Origin: Galbitalea sp036499165
GTDB taxonomy: Bacteria; Actinomycetota; Actinomycetes; Actinomycetales; Microbacteriaceae
Direction: 5' to 3'
DNA length: 64,000 bases
NCBI GenBank assembly: GCA_036499165.1
Contig: DASYEE010000031.1
Location: 1 to 64,000 of the forward strand
Shown here: positions 50,597 to 59,200 of the stretch, in pieces
Layout of the letters: each line of letters opens with the position of its first letter
Position numbering within the stretch: the stretch's first letter is position 1
Program-made: the position numbers and the translations under genes
The notes under the pieces: generated by a model
The model's database searches: none
What the model saw: the letters and a program-made list of their open reading frames with translations, nothing else
Told to the model about the DNA's origin: nothing

Positions 50597-50971
50597 ATGC
50601 ACAAAGTCAGCGGGATCGGCGGGTTCTTCTTCCGCGCGAAGGACTCGGATGCGCTTACCGCCTGGTATCGAGACAACCTGGGTATCGATCCTGTGCCGAT
50701 GGCTGCGGGCGATCAGTCATGGCGACAGCAGGCCGGCGAGACGGCCTTCACCTCGATGCCGGACGCGATCGACCAGTTTGGAGCGCCCGACCGGGTGTGG
50801 GCCATCAACTTTCGCGTGCCCGATCTCGACGGCATGGCCGAGCAGCTGCGCGCCGCTGGCACCGCAGTGGATGTCGACCCGACCGCATACCCGATGGGGC
50901 GATTCGCGTCCCTCGCGGACCCCGAGGGTAACCCCATCCAACTGTGGGAGCCGGCCGACGACGGTGGCTGA
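50597..50971 (+). CDS. VOC family (glyoxalase-like) protein
   Basis: This 124-residue protein shows the VOC beta-alpha-beta-beta-beta pattern (GIGGFFFRAKDSDALTAWYRDNLGI, INFRVPDLDGMAEQLRAAG, FASLADPEGNPIQLWEP). The C-terminal E of IQLWEP and an N-terminal position are the usual metal sites. Members include glyoxalases, dioxygenases and resistance proteins; none can be chosen. The start at 50597 removes an unrelated leader. Confidence 0.88.
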   Translation: MHKVSGIGGFFFRAKDSDALTAWYRDNLGIDPVPMAAGDQSWRQQAGETAFTSMPDAIDQFGAPDRVWAINFRVPDLDGMAEQLRAAGTAVDVDPTAYPMGRFASLADPEGNPIQLWEPADDGG

Positions 50972-51003
50972 GTAGCGACGTCCTCGTCCTGTCGCTCGGA
51001 ACG

Positions 51004-52437
51004 TCAGGCGCGCTGGGCCGCCGCCACCGGCCCTGGCACCATAGTCGCAGCACGACCCGGCAGGATCAGCCCGGCCGCCGCCGCCGCCACCGTCAGCGCG
51101 ACCGTCGCCCAGAACGCCGAGTTGAACGCCGCGACGGGGTTGCCCGCCGTCAGCCCACTCTGCAGCAGCACCGCGATCAGCGCCGTGCCGAATGCGCCGC
51201 CGAGCTGTTGCACGATGCGGGTGATGGCCGACGCGTGCGGCATGTCGGTTCGGGGGATGTCGACGTACGCGACGGTCATCACTGGGATCAGCACAGCGCC
51301 GAGTCCGAGGCCGCGCACGAACAGGATCGCGCCGAGGTACCAGATGTTGGTAGTCGAATCGGCGAAAGCAAACGGGATAGTCGTCGCCGCGATGACAACG
51401 AACCCCATCACCGCGAGCGCCTTCGCGCCAACCCGATCGACGAGTTTGCCCGCGACGAACCGCGCCAGCAGCGAGCCGACGCCCTGCGGAATCATGAGCA
51501 GGCCGGCAGCCAGGACCGTGTCACCGCGCAGCGTCTGGAAGTAGAGCGGGAGCAGGAAGGTGCTGGCGAACAGCGTGCCGCCAAGAAAGACCAGGACGAT
51601 CGAGGATGACCGCACCGACCGCACCCGGAACAGCCGGATGTCGATGAGTGCCTCCGCCCCGCGCCGCGCCGCCCACAGGATGAACGCGACAAGGAGTACC
51701 GCCCCAATCGCGACCGGCACCCAGACCTGCGCGTTGCCGAATCCGCCCGCGGAGTTCGTCTTCGACAGCCCGTAGAGGAGGCCGACCAGGGCTGGTGCGA
51801 TGAGCACGACCCCCACGACATCGAGCGGTTTCTTCGGCGTTCCGGGCGCCGGTCGATCGGCAGGCACAGAGACGAGTGCGAGCACCAGCCCGACGATGGC
51901 GATCGGCACATTGATCAGGAACAGCCAGCGCCACGACAGCCAGTTGAGGACGATGCCGCCGAGCACCGGGCCGAGGATCGGGCCGAGCGCGATGGGCAGG
52001 CTCACGGTCGCCATCGTGCGCGCCATGGCGCCAGGGGCAACGCTCTGCATCGCGAGCGTCGTCATCAGTGGGAACATCACTCCCCCGCCGATTCCCTGGA
52101 TGATGCGGAACGCGATGAGTGACTCGGCGTTCCATGCACAAGCGCACAGGATCGAGCCGAGCAGGAAGAGCGACAGCGCAAACAGCCAGAGGCGCTTGCC
52201 GCCGAAGCGACCCTGCGCCCAGCTCACGAACGGGATCGCAACGGCGAGCGCCAGCAGATAGCCGGTGCTCACCCACTGGATGGTTGCGACGGATGCGCGC
52301 AGCTCGCGCTGCATCGTGTGCAGGCCGATTGCGACGATCGTCGTGTCGAGCACCGCCGTGATGCCGCCGACGAGCAGCGCAGCTATGACTCGACCCGATG
52401 ACCCGCTTGCCGTCGTGGTCGTTGCTTGTTCCGACAT
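51004..52437 (-). CDS. MFS transporter, DHA2 drug:proton antiporter type
   Basis: This 477-residue, 14-helix exporter has the DHA2 motif AVLDTTIVAIGL and GPILGPVLGG (motif C) in helix 5. The ATG at 52437 is preceded by GGAGG at good spacing. It is divergent from the TetR gene at 52525, and the 87-bp spacer holds a palindrome, so regulation by that TetR is likely. This is the second TetR/DHA2 pair in the window; the two exporters are not close copies. Confidence 0.93.
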   Translation of the reverse strand: MSEQATTTTASGSSGRVIAALLVGGITAVLDTTIVAIGLHTMQRELRASVATIQWVSTGYLLALAVAIPFVSWAQGRFGGKRLWLFALSLFLLGSILCACAWNAESLIAFRIIQGIGGGVMFPLMTTLAMQSVAPGAMARTMATVSLPIALGPILGPVLGGIVLNWLSWRWLFLINVPIAIVGLVLALVSVPADRPAPGTPKKPLDVVGVVLIAPALVGLLYGLSKTNSAGGFGNAQVWVPVAIGAVLLVAFILWAARRGAEALIDIRLFRVRSVRSSSIVLVFLGGTLFASTFLLPLYFQTLRGDTVLAAGLLMIPQGVGSLLARFVAGKLVDRVGAKALAVMGFVVIAATTIPFAFADSTTNIWYLGAILFVRGLGLGAVLIPVMTVAYVDIPRTDMPHASAITRIVQQLGGAFGTALIAVLLQSGLTAGNPVAAFNSAFWATVALTVAAAAAGLILPGRAATMVPGPVAAAQRA

Positions 52438-52463
52438 CCTGACCTCCAATATAAGATACGCGT

Positions 52464-52479
52464 TAGTATCCTGATACTA
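52464..52479. promoter_or_regulatory. Candidate TetR operator
   Basis: TAGTATC-CT-GATACTA is a perfect inverted repeat between the divergent MFS and TetR genes. An overlapping GATAC-N6-GTATC pair (52455-52470) extends the symmetry. Its position between the two starts suits dual repression. Confidence 0.65.
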
Positions 52480-52524
52480 CGCACGGTACTATTAGAAACG
52501 CAAGCGGTTCTAAGGAGACCAGGG

Positions 52525-53121
52525 ATGACCGAGACACGTCGGCGCGGCGCGGCGCTCGAATCGGCGATCCACGAGGCAGCATGGGCCGAGCTCAACGAGC
52601 GCGGATACTCCGGCATGACCTTCGAGTCGGTGGCAGAACGGGCGCACACGAGCAAGCCGGTGCTCTACCGTCGCTGGCCGACTAAGGAGGCCATGATGCT
52701 TGCCGCCGTCGGCTACCAGGGGATCATGCGCCCGAGCGCTCCCCCTGACACGGGCACGCTGCGCGACGACACGATCGCTCTATTGCGGAATTTCAACCTG
52801 AGGGCTGACGGCGTGGCGGGCCTGTTCAGCAGCCTGCTCAGCTCGTACTTCGCGGAAACGGGAATCTCGCCCGCCGAGTTGCGACTGCGGATGTTCGGCG
52901 ACGGGCAGACGGGCATGCAGAAGGTCGTCGATCGCGCGGTAGAGCGGGGCGAACTGCCGGCGGGACTGCCCGCGCGAATCATCTCGCTGCCCTCAGACCT
53001 CGCCCGCCACGAACTCCTGATGACGCTGAAGCCCGTGCCTGATGCAACCATCGAGGAGATCGTCGACCTGGTCTTCATGCCGCTTGTTCGCCAGCACGCC
53101 GGTGGCGGCGAGCAGAATTAG
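52525..53121 (+). CDS. TetR family transcriptional regulator
   Basis: This 198-residue regulator has a TetR helix-turn-helix (ELNERGYSGMTFESVAERAHTSKPVLYRRWPTKEAMM, about 23-58) and a C-terminal ligand domain of the TetR_C_16-like type. The ATG at 52525 follows AAGGAGA. It is divergent from the MFS exporter and followed after three bases by a flavin-type oxidoreductase, which it may also control. Confidence 0.92.
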   Translation: MTETRRRGAALESAIHEAAWAELNERGYSGMTFESVAERAHTSKPVLYRRWPTKEAMMLAAVGYQGIMRPSAPPDTGTLRDDTIALLRNFNLRADGVAGLFSSLLSSYFAETGISPAELRLRMFGDGQTGMQKVVDRAVERGELPAGLPARIISLPSDLARHELLMTLKPVPDATIEEIVDLVFMPLVRQHAGGGEQN

Positions 53122-53124
53122 CTC

Positions 53125-53997
53125 ATGCACTCCGTCGGCGTCATCTTCCAGCCATCGTTCCCACCCGAGCGGCTCGTCTCGATCGCGGTGCTCGCCGAGC
53201 AACGCGGCATCGACGAGCTCTGGGTCTTCGAGGACTGCTTCCGAGAGGGCGGCATCTCGGCTCTCACCGCGGCGCTCGCCGCGACGACGCGCATCCGCGT
53301 CGGGGTCGGCATCCTTCCGATGCCGCTGCGCAATGTTGCCGTCACGGCCATGGAGCTCGCGACGATCGCTCGCCTCTTTCCCGGTCGCGCCCGCTTCGGA
53401 GTAGGGCACGGGGTCCTCGACTGGATGGGCCAGGTCGGCAGCAGGGTCGCCTCGCCCCTCACGCTCATGCGCGAGTACGTTCCCGCATTGCAGGGTCTTC
53501 TCGCCGGCGAAGAAATGAACGTGGACGGCCGCTACGTCAAGCTCGACCGCGTAAGACTCAGTTGGCCGCCGACAGAGTTCGTGCCCATTCTCGCGGCAGG
53601 AGAGGGGCCCAAGACGATCGCGCTGACCGGAGAGGTGGCGGATGGCACTGTCCTCACCACCGGGACCAGCGTCGCAATGGTGCGCTCGGCCGTTTCGCAG
53701 GTCGCCGCTGCGCGCGGGGGCGCCGGGCGTATTGGCGACCACGAGATCGTGGCGTTCCTCATGGCCGGTTTCGGTTCAGAGGCCGCCGCCGGCATCGAGG
53801 AAGAGTTCGACGAGTGGAACCTCTCCGGGGAGCGACGGGTCGCGGCCATCGGCGACGACGCCGCGATCGAATCGACGCTGCGAGAATACTTCGACGCTGG
53901 CGTGGGTACAGTGCTGCTTCAGTCTCGCTCGAATGAGCCGGACCTCGAGCGCTTCGTGGATGACGTGGCTCGCGTCGCTGCGCGGCTGCGGGACTAG
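53125..53997 (+). CDS. LLM class flavin-dependent oxidoreductase
   Basis: This 290-residue luciferase-like monooxygenase fold protein (MHSVGVIFQPSFPPERL, FPGRARFGVGHGVLDWMGQVG, ILAAGEGPKTIALTGEVADGTVLTTG) probably binds FMN or F420. Its short spacing after the TetR gene suggests one operon. With the divergent exporter it could modify or detoxify the same compound, which is an inference. Confidence 0.88.
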   Translation: MHSVGVIFQPSFPPERLVSIAVLAEQRGIDELWVFEDCFREGGISALTAALAATTRIRVGVGILPMPLRNVAVTAMELATIARLFPGRARFGVGHGVLDWMGQVGSRVASPLTLMREYVPALQGLLAGEEMNVDGRYVKLDRVRLSWPPTEFVPILAAGEGPKTIALTGEVADGTVLTTGTSVAMVRSAVSQVAAARGGAGRIGDHEIVAFLMAGFGSEAAAGIEEEFDEWNLSGERRVAAIGDDAAIESTLREYFDAGVGTVLLQSRSNEPDLERFVDDVARVAARLRD

Positions 53998-54002
53998 CTG
54001 CT

Positions 54003-54551
54003 TCACGAGTGCGCAGATCTGCGTCCCGCCGACGTTTCCAGCGGGACGTCGAGGTCGAGGATGTCGATGGTCCTGACGATCGTGGCCACGACCCGGCCAC
54101 GCCCATCGAGCAACTCACCCTTCACCTCCGCGCGCCCGCGCGACGATCCGATTACCTCAGCAGTCGCCACGAGATTGCCGACTTCAGGTGACGACGGGCG
54201 CGTGTACGACTCGCGGGATTCCACGGTCGCCCAGCCCTGGCCGTGACCCGTGAGAGACTGCGCGACCGCGGTAACGGCGGCGTTTACGAGGAGGCTCGCC
54301 ACTGCCGGATCAAGTTCGCGCAGGAGCCCGAACTGTGATGGAGACGCTGAACAAATGAGTTGTACGCGCCCTCGAACTATCTCCACGAGTTCCGCGCTGA
54401 CCAGTGGGCCGAGGTCCGGTGCGACGACCGCGCCATCGCGGATTCCCGTCAGATAGGCGAGCCCCGACATCCCCGTCTCCACTCGAGGGCCGACAATCGG
54501 GCCGACCCACTCGAAGGTCTCGGAGCGTACTCCCGTGTATCTCTGCATCAT
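54003..54551 (-). CDS. Hot-dog fold thioesterase-like protein (PaaI type)
   Basis: This 182-residue protein resembles PaaI-type hot-dog thioesterases in its second half (ELDPAVASLLVNAAVTAVAQSLTGHGQGWATVESRESYTRPSSPEVGNLVATAEVIGSSRGRAEVKGELLDGRGRVVATIVRTIDIL). The usual catalytic acid near the central helix is not obvious, so activity is uncertain. The start overlaps the stop of the methyltransferase gene, which makes the two translationally coupled. Confidence 0.75.
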   Translation of the reverse strand: MMQRYTGVRSETFEWVGPIVGPRVETGMSGLAYLTGIRDGAVVAPDLGPLVSAELVEIVRGRVQLICSASPSQFGLLRELDPAVASLLVNAAVTAVAQSLTGHGQGWATVESRESYTRPSSPEVGNLVATAEVIGSSRGRAEVKGELLDGRGRVVATIVRTIDILDLDVPLETSAGRRSAHS

Positions 54552-55228
54552 GCGTACGCAATGCCGGCGATGTGCGTATTGAATGGCACGAATGGGGTGC
54601 GGATTGCGTATCGTTCGAGCTCGACCCGGCTGAATCCAGCCGAGCGGATGACCTGTGCTAGATCGCGTTCGCAGGAGCAGCCCTCGAAGGTCCACGCCCA
54701 GGGCCGCCGGAGGAGGCGCTGCGCTGCGCGAGTGACGGTGCCCGCCTCTGCGGCAACATGCTCGACGAATCGGAAGGTTCCACCCGGCTTCAGGATCTGC
54801 CGGATCTCCGCCAACACCTCGACCGGGTCGTGCACCGTGCACAACACGAGCGAGGAGATCACGCAGTCGATGCTCCCGGTGGGCAGACCGGTTCGCTCGG
54901 CGAGTGCTTCGCGGAGGTCCAGACGAACGCCGCGACGTTTCGCCTCTGCTCGCAATTGCGCGTGCATGTAGCGATTCGGCTCGATCGCCACAAGCGTTGA
55001 CCCGGCCGGCAGGTAGCGCAGGTTGGCGCCGACACCGGGACCGATCTCCACGACCCGCTCCCGTAGTCCCGCGAACAGCCGTTGCTTGCGTTCACCGAGG
55101 CTCGATTCAAGGACCGGCTCCATCACACGGAAGAAGGCGGCGTTGAAACGGCCTCTCACGCGGTGGTTGCGGAACTCGGCCGCGCCGGTCGTTGGAATGG
55201 TGCTGGTGATTGAACTGCTGCTGGTCAT
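54548..55228 (-). CDS. Class I SAM-dependent methyltransferase (METTL7/UbiE-like)
   Basis: This 226-residue methyltransferase has motif I VVEIGPGVGANLRYLP, the acidic post-I residue in LVAIEPN, motif IV (IDCVISSLVLCTVHD) and a C-terminal segment with WAWTFEGCSCERDL typical of METTL7-like and small-thiol or lipid methyltransferases. The methyl acceptor is unknown. It lies between the hydrolase-LuxR fusion gene (90 bp upstream) and the thioesterase-like gene, all in one direction. Confidence 0.88.
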   Translation of the reverse strand: MTSSSSITSTIPTTGAAEFRNHRVRGRFNAAFFRVMEPVLESSLGERKQRLFAGLRERVVEIGPGVGANLRYLPAGSTLVAIEPNRYMHAQLRAEAKRRGVRLDLREALAERTGLPTGSIDCVISSLVLCTVHDPVEVLAEIRQILKPGGTFRFVEHVAAEAGTVTRAAQRLLRRPWAWTFEGCSCERDLAQVIRSAGFSRVELERYAIRTPFVPFNTHIAGIAYA

Positions 55229-55317
55229 CGCTTCTCCTCGGCGTTCGTGCCGTCGATAGCCCAGTCTTCGTCAGAATCAGGATCGCCTTCAGGCGGGGAA
55301 ATACCCCAATCGGCGCA

Positions 55318-56337
55318 TCAGTAACCGTCGCGATCGGCGGCGTACCAGGCCGCGATCTGTGCTCGTGACCTCACCTCGAGCCGCAGCCGGATGCGCTCAA
55401 CGTGACCCTCAGCGGACCGCTCGGTGATGCCCAGTCGCGCCGCAATTTCACGGTTCGTTGCTCCTTCGCTCACGAGCGACGCGACCTGGCGCTGGCGACG
55501 CGTCAGTTCGCCGACGCCTCGGCGGGCGACTCGCAGGCCAAGAAACCGGCGGATCGCCACAACCAGTTCGTGCGCGTCCCCGATGTACGGAAGATGGGAT
55601 CGTCCGGGCAGCACAGTGAGCTCTGCCCCCGGGATGCCTGCGGCGAGCTCCTCGGCCTGCGCGAGCGGCACCGCTCGGTCGCGATCGCGGTGAACCACGA
55701 GGGTCGGCACTCGCACCTGCGGAAGCAGGCTGCTCACATCCAGTTCGTAGCTCATCGCCAGCAGGTCTCGTGCCGTTCCTGCCGTCGAACACGCGCGCTG
55801 GTAGCGTCCGAACTGGCCTCGCGTGGCGGCATCCGCGTCTGGCGCGAAGATGTCAGTGAGCACGTCGGACCCGAGTCCCCAGTGCGCCTCGATCAGCCCG
55901 AGAACGTTCTCCTGTGCACTCGCCGGCGAGATATCCGCACCACGGACCCAGCCGCCGTAGAGCACGAGGCGTCGCACCGATTCAGGATGCGCGGCCGTCC
56001 AGGCCACTGCAACGAGCGCACCCATCGACGTGCCGACGAGATCGATTGGCTCATTTCCGAGCGTCGCGACCACGGCATCCAGCTGGTCGAGTTCAGCAGC
56101 CAGCGACGGCCGAGCCGGAGTTGAGGCCGACAGGCCTGACCCGGCTCGGTCGTAGCGCACCAGTCGACGGCCCTCGGCGAGCCCCTCGTAGAACCCGCGC
56201 TCCTGGCGCAGCTCCCAGCTCAGCTGCAGGTGACTGAGCCATCCGCTCACGTAGAGAATCGGCCGGCCGGACCCGACCGACGCCACCGCGATGTCGGCGC
56301 CGCCCCGCGTCGTCACGCGATCGATGCGCTGCTGCAT
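55318..56337 (-). CDS. Alpha/beta hydrolase fused to LuxR DNA-binding domain
   Basis: This 339-residue protein joins a complete alpha/beta hydrolase (residues 1-268; nucleophile Ser 104 in VGTSMG, acid near Asp 218/220 in VHRDRDRAVP, His 248 in GRSHLPYIGD) to a GerE/LuxR helix-turn-helix (278-331, LTRRQRQVASLVSEGATNREIAARLGITERSAEGHVERI). The hydrolase part could act as a ligand sensor, as plant gibberellin and strigolactone receptors do, or cleave a signal. It lacks a receiver domain. It is the first gene of a likely three-gene operon. Confidence 0.9.
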   Translation of the reverse strand: MQQRIDRVTTRGGADIAVASVGSGRPILYVSGWLSHLQLSWELRQERGFYEGLAEGRRLVRYDRAGSGLSASTPARPSLAAELDQLDAVVATLGNEPIDLVGTSMGALVAVAWTAAHPESVRRLVLYGGWVRGADISPASAQENVLGLIEAHWGLGSDVLTDIFAPDADAATRGQFGRYQRACSTAGTARDLLAMSYELDVSSLLPQVRVPTLVVHRDRDRAVPLAQAEELAAGIPGAELTVLPGRSHLPYIGDAHELVVAIRRFLGLRVARRGVGELTRRQRQVASLVSEGATNREIAARLGITERSAEGHVERIRLRLEVRSRAQIAAWYAADRDGY

Positions 56338-56370
56338 GACTCCATTGTGGCGCGCCGTGCGGGGACGAAC

Positions 56371-56402
56371 GCAGCGCTGCCGTCGGGTTTCGGCAGCGCT
56401 GC
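56371..56402 (-). terminator. Perfect 12-bp hairpin after the DUF6458-like gene
   Basis: GCAGCGCTGCCG (56371-56382) and CGGCAGCGCTGC (56391-56402) pair perfectly around an eight-base loop, about 30 bases after the stop at 56431. It lacks a T run. It separates the small membrane protein genes from the hydrolase-LuxR operon. Confidence 0.7.
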
Positions 56403-56430
56403 GCGCTTCGGGTCGCGCTGGGTGGGTAGC

Positions 56431-56688
56431 TCAGATCAGCGGGTCACCGCTGTCGGTTGTGCGCTGGACTACTCGCTCGCCACTCGCCGGGTTGACGGCT
56501 GAGCGAGTCGTGTCGACGGTTTGGCGCCGGCGGGTCAGCAAGACCACGCCGATGATGATGCCCACAACTCCAGCGACCATCAAGATGTAGCCGACCAGAT
56601 GCAGGTCGATCCAGTTGACCTGGATGTTGAGAGCGAACGCGAGGACCGCGCCGACCACGAACAGGACGATTCCGCTTCCGAGACTCAT
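56431..56688 (-). CDS. DUF6458-like two-helix membrane protein
   Basis: This 85-residue protein has two membrane helices (about 4-22 and 30-50) and a polar tail with several Arg/Thr residues (RRRQTVDTTRSAVNPASGERVVQRTT). It matches the short actinobacterial DUF6458 pattern (MSLGSGIVLFVVGAVLAFALN). The function is unknown. It follows the 53-residue membrane protein gene in the same direction. Confidence 0.85.
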   Translation of the reverse strand: MSLGSGIVLFVVGAVLAFALNIQVNWIDLHLVGYILMVAGVVGIIIGVVLLTRRRQTVDTTRSAVNPASGERVVQRTTDSGDPLI

Positions 56689-56728
56689 GTGAGGCTCCCT
56701 TCCCGTGCTTTTTGAGAATGTCGAGTGA

Positions 56729-56890
56729 CTAGACGCGGCGACCGGACAACATCCTGACCAGGAAGACGATCGCCGCGATGACCAGAAGCACGATGCCTAC
56801 CCAGAGCAGGAAGCCGACGGCGTGAACGAACCCGCCGGTCAGCAGAAGAACAATCGCGATGACCGCGATGACGACAACGAGGATGTTCAT
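56729..56890 (-). CDS. 53-residue two-helix membrane protein
   Basis: This short hydrophobic protein (MNILVVVIAVIAIVLLLTGG..., two helices, ending SGRRV) is preceded by a GGGAGA ribosome-binding site, which supports the start at 56890. It resembles small actinobacterial hydrophobic proteins of unknown function. It lies between the MarR gene and the DUF6458-like gene, all on the minus strand. A CTAGCAA-type box is 160 bp upstream. Confidence 0.7.
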   Translation of the reverse strand: MNILVVVIAVIAIVLLLTGGFVHAVGFLLWVGIVLLVIAAIVFLVRMLSGRRV

Positions 56891-57050
56891 TGGATCTCCC
56901 AGGGGATGTGTCGATCGCCGCGATCGCCGGCCTGCCCGATGGGCCGCCGTGCGGGTGGACGAGCGGGATTGGATGCTCAAGTCTCGCCTTCCCTCCCCGT
57001 GGACCTCGGCGTCTCGCGCTCTCGAACGAGAGCAACGCCAGTCAACAACT

Positions 57051-57078
57051 AGTTCAATGAGCTAGCAAATGGTTGACA
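57051..57078. promoter_or_regulatory. CTAGCAA-type box A (putative MarR site)
   Basis: A 28-base segment, AGTTCAATGA-GCTAGCAA and on to GGTTGACA, is shared with box C (59120-59147) at about 24 positions. It lies downstream of the marR stop and upstream of the 53-residue membrane protein gene. Confidence 0.6.
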
Positions 57079-57104
57079 ACCCGAGCGCGAATGTGTATCG
57101 CGAA

Positions 57105-57617
57105 CTACTCGGAGGGAGCCTGACCGATTCCGTCGACGGTCTCGCGCATCATGTTCAAAAAGCGGGTGACGACTCGTGCCTCGTCCGGGCTGAGGGTCTC
57201 AGCGCTGTCGGCCATGTGTCGCTGCGCCGCGGCCAGCATCGGCCCGGTGTCGCTTGCCGCGGCCGCCGTCGGGACGATCTCGACCGAGCGTCGGTCAATC
57301 TCGCTTGCGCGGCGCTCGATGAACCCGCTCGACTCGAGGCGCTGCAGCAGCGCGCTCGTCGATGCGGTCGATATCCCGAGGTAGCGGGTGATGTCTTTTG
57401 CCGCGATCGTCTTGCCCGCAGCGTGGCGCTCGAGCAGGAAGCGAAGAGCCAGCAGATCCTTCTCGCCGAGGCCCATCGCGGCCCCCGTGCGCCGACGCAT
57501 CGCCGCCTCAGCCGATCGATAGACCTGCAGTGCCTCGAGCACGCTCACGTCAAATGGTCTCAGAGTTTCCGGAGACTCGGCGAGGGCGTCGTCGGGATCG
57601 GAGGGATTCTCGGACAT
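57105..57617 (-). CDS. MarR family transcriptional regulator
   Basis: This 170-residue winged-helix regulator has the MarR pattern (GLGEKDLLALRFLLERHAAGKTIAAKDITRYLGISTASTSALLQRLESSGFIERRASEIDRRSVEI). It starts at the ATG at 57617; the frame stays open to 57656 within the operator. A perfect TTGCTAG-N5-CTAGCAA inverted repeat lies 20 bases upstream, and related boxes occur at 57051 and 59120. It probably represses itself and the neighbouring membrane-protein genes. Confidence 0.9.
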   Translation of the reverse strand: MSENPSDPDDALAESPETLRPFDVSVLEALQVYRSAEAAMRRRTGAAMGLGEKDLLALRFLLERHAAGKTIAAKDITRYLGISTASTSALLQRLESSGFIERRASEIDRRSVEIVPTAAAASDTGPMLAAAQRHMADSAETLSPDEARVVTRFLNMMRETVDGIGQAPSE

Positions 57618-57637
57618 GTTTCTAGTCAACAGCCATT

Positions 57638-57656
57638 TTGCTAGTTTCGCTAGCAA
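57638..57656. promoter_or_regulatory. CTAGCAA-type box B (MarR operator)
   Basis: TTGCTAG-TTTCG-CTAGCAA is a perfect inverted repeat between marR and the kinase gene, placed at the marR promoter. The same CTAGCAA half with a TTGAC close by occurs in boxes A and C. Confidence 0.7.
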
Positions 57657-57672
57657 TCGCTCCGGTACTCAG

Positions 57673-57688
57673 GCAATCCCCGGATTGC
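57673..57688. promoter_or_regulatory. GCAATCC palindrome before the kinase gene
   Basis: GCAATCC-CC-GGATTGC is a perfect inverted repeat 62 bp before the kinase start codon. It could be an operator or promoter-proximal hairpin. No second copy was seen. Confidence 0.35.
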
Positions 57689-57749
57689 GGGTGCGCGCTA
57701 CGGTTGAAAGCGGGCCACAGCGGCCGACCAGGAATCGAGACCACAGCAC

Positions 57750-59081
57750 ATGGACGACGACTCCCTCGTGGGGCAGTTACTCGGGGACCGCTATGCCCTG
57801 TCCCGCCTGATCGGCAGGGGCGGGATGGCCGCGGTCTACCAGGCGTGGGATACGCGGCTCGAACGATTCGTCGCCATCAAGATCTTCTCGGTCGGAACCG
57901 CCAACAACGACGCCCGCCGCGACACGGAAGTGAAGCTGCTCGCTCGGGTGAACCATCCGAATCTCGTGACCCTGCATGACGCTCACCTGGCACCCGCAGG
58001 ATCGAGCGCACCCAGCTACCTCGTCATGGAACTCGTCGAGGGCCCCGACCTTCGCGCTCGACTTGGCCAGGGCATCCTGCCACCCGATGAGGCCAAGGGC
58101 CTCATGGTGGAAGTCGCGCAGGCCCTGATGGCAATCCACGACGCCGGCATCGTGCACCGCGATCTGAAGCCGGGCAACATGCTCCTGGCGCCGACCGGAA
58201 TGAGCGACCCGCCCTATCGCGCCAAGATCGCCGATTTCGGCATCGCCCACCTCGTCGGCGCTGACCCGCTCACGACGGTGGGAACCGTAATCGGCACGGC
58301 CGCCTACCTCAGCCCCGAGCAGGCGACGGGCCGGGACGCCACGCCCGCGTCCGACATCTACTCGCTCGGCCTGATCATGCTCGAGAGTCTGACCGGGGTG
58401 CGGGAATTCCCCGGCACCATGCTCGAAGCCGTCAGCGCGCGGCTCGCTCGTGATCCGGATATCCCCTCCTCGATTCCTGCGCCCTGGGCGTCCCTCCTCG
58501 CGCGGATGACTGCGCGCGACCCGGAGCAGCGGCCGGATGCGCTCGGGGTGGTCTCCGAGGCACGACAGCTCTCCTCGGGTAGCGCCGGGCTCGCCGAGGC
58601 AGCCACCGCCGGCGCCGCCGAGTTGCCGACCGAGGCGATGCCGGCGCCGACAAAGATCCTGCCGATTGCGGGCACTCCCAGGACGAGCACCGCCGCGACG
58701 GTCGCCCTCCCGGCCGCCTCCGCTTCGAGCCTCGCCGGTTCGAGCGTCGCTCGGGTGCAGCCGACGCGGACTGGCCGCCGGGGTACCGTTGCCGCGCTCG
58801 TCAGTCTCATCGCAGCGGCGATCGTCGCTATTGCGGTCGGCGCGAGCGCGCTATCAAATGCGGGCGGCGCAGCTTCACCGACCCACGACCCTGCGCCAGC
58901 CACTTCGGGAACAACCACGAAGACTTCGGTGCCGCCGACGACTGCGCCCACCACGGCTCCAACCGTCGCTCCGACCACGACGCCGAAGGGTCCGCCGACG
59001 CCGCCAACAGCCCCCGGTGCACCCGGGAAGGGGAAAGGTAACAACGGGCACGGGAAAATCGGCGACCCCAAGCATCCCTAG
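57750..59081 (+). CDS. Serine/threonine protein kinase (Hanks type), no PASTA
   Basis: This 443-residue protein has a complete kinase domain: glycine loop GRGGMAAVY (22-30), Lys 44 in VAIK, catalytic Asp 138 in HRDLKPGN, DFG 162-164 and SPE 188-190. A linker leads to one membrane helix (about 350-372) and a Pro/Thr-rich external tail ending in KGKGNNGHGK. It lacks PASTA repeats, so it is not a PknB orthologue. It would phosphorylate cytoplasmic targets in response to an external cue. It is divergent from marR. Confidence 0.94.
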   Translation: MDDDSLVGQLLGDRYALSRLIGRGGMAAVYQAWDTRLERFVAIKIFSVGTANNDARRDTEVKLLARVNHPNLVTLHDAHLAPAGSSAPSYLVMELVEGPDLRARLGQGILPPDEAKGLMVEVAQALMAIHDAGIVHRDLKPGNMLLAPTGMSDPPYRAKIADFGIAHLVGADPLTTVGTVIGTAAYLSPEQATGRDATPASDIYSLGLIMLESLTGVREFPGTMLEAVSARLARDPDIPSSIPAPWASLLARMTARDPEQRPDALGVVSEARQLSSGSAGLAEAATAGAAELPTEAMPAPTKILPIAGTPRTSTAATVALPAASASSLAGSSVARVQPTRTGRRGTVAALVSLIAAAIVAIAVGASALSNAGGAASPTHDPAPATSGTTTKTSVPPTTAPTTAPTVAPTTTPKGPPTPPTAPGAPGKGKGNNGHGKIGDPKHP

Positions 59082-59119
59082 CCGCTTGGGCTCGAGGTTA
59101 TAGCGCAACTCAACTAGAT

Positions 59120-59147
59120 AGTTCAATGGGCTAGCAAGATGTTGACA
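59120..59147 (+). promoter_or_regulatory. CTAGCAA-type box C with TTGACA
   Basis: AGTTCAATGG-GCTAGCAA-GATG-TTGACA closely matches box A. Here TTGACA can serve as -35, with GAGTCT 17 bases downstream as -10, for the gene at 59201. This links that gene to the MarR site family. Confidence 0.6.
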
Positions 59148-59200
59148 GGTGACCTGGCCGGCGAGAGTCTGAGGTGGGGATTCTGGAGAGAAGGTTCACT

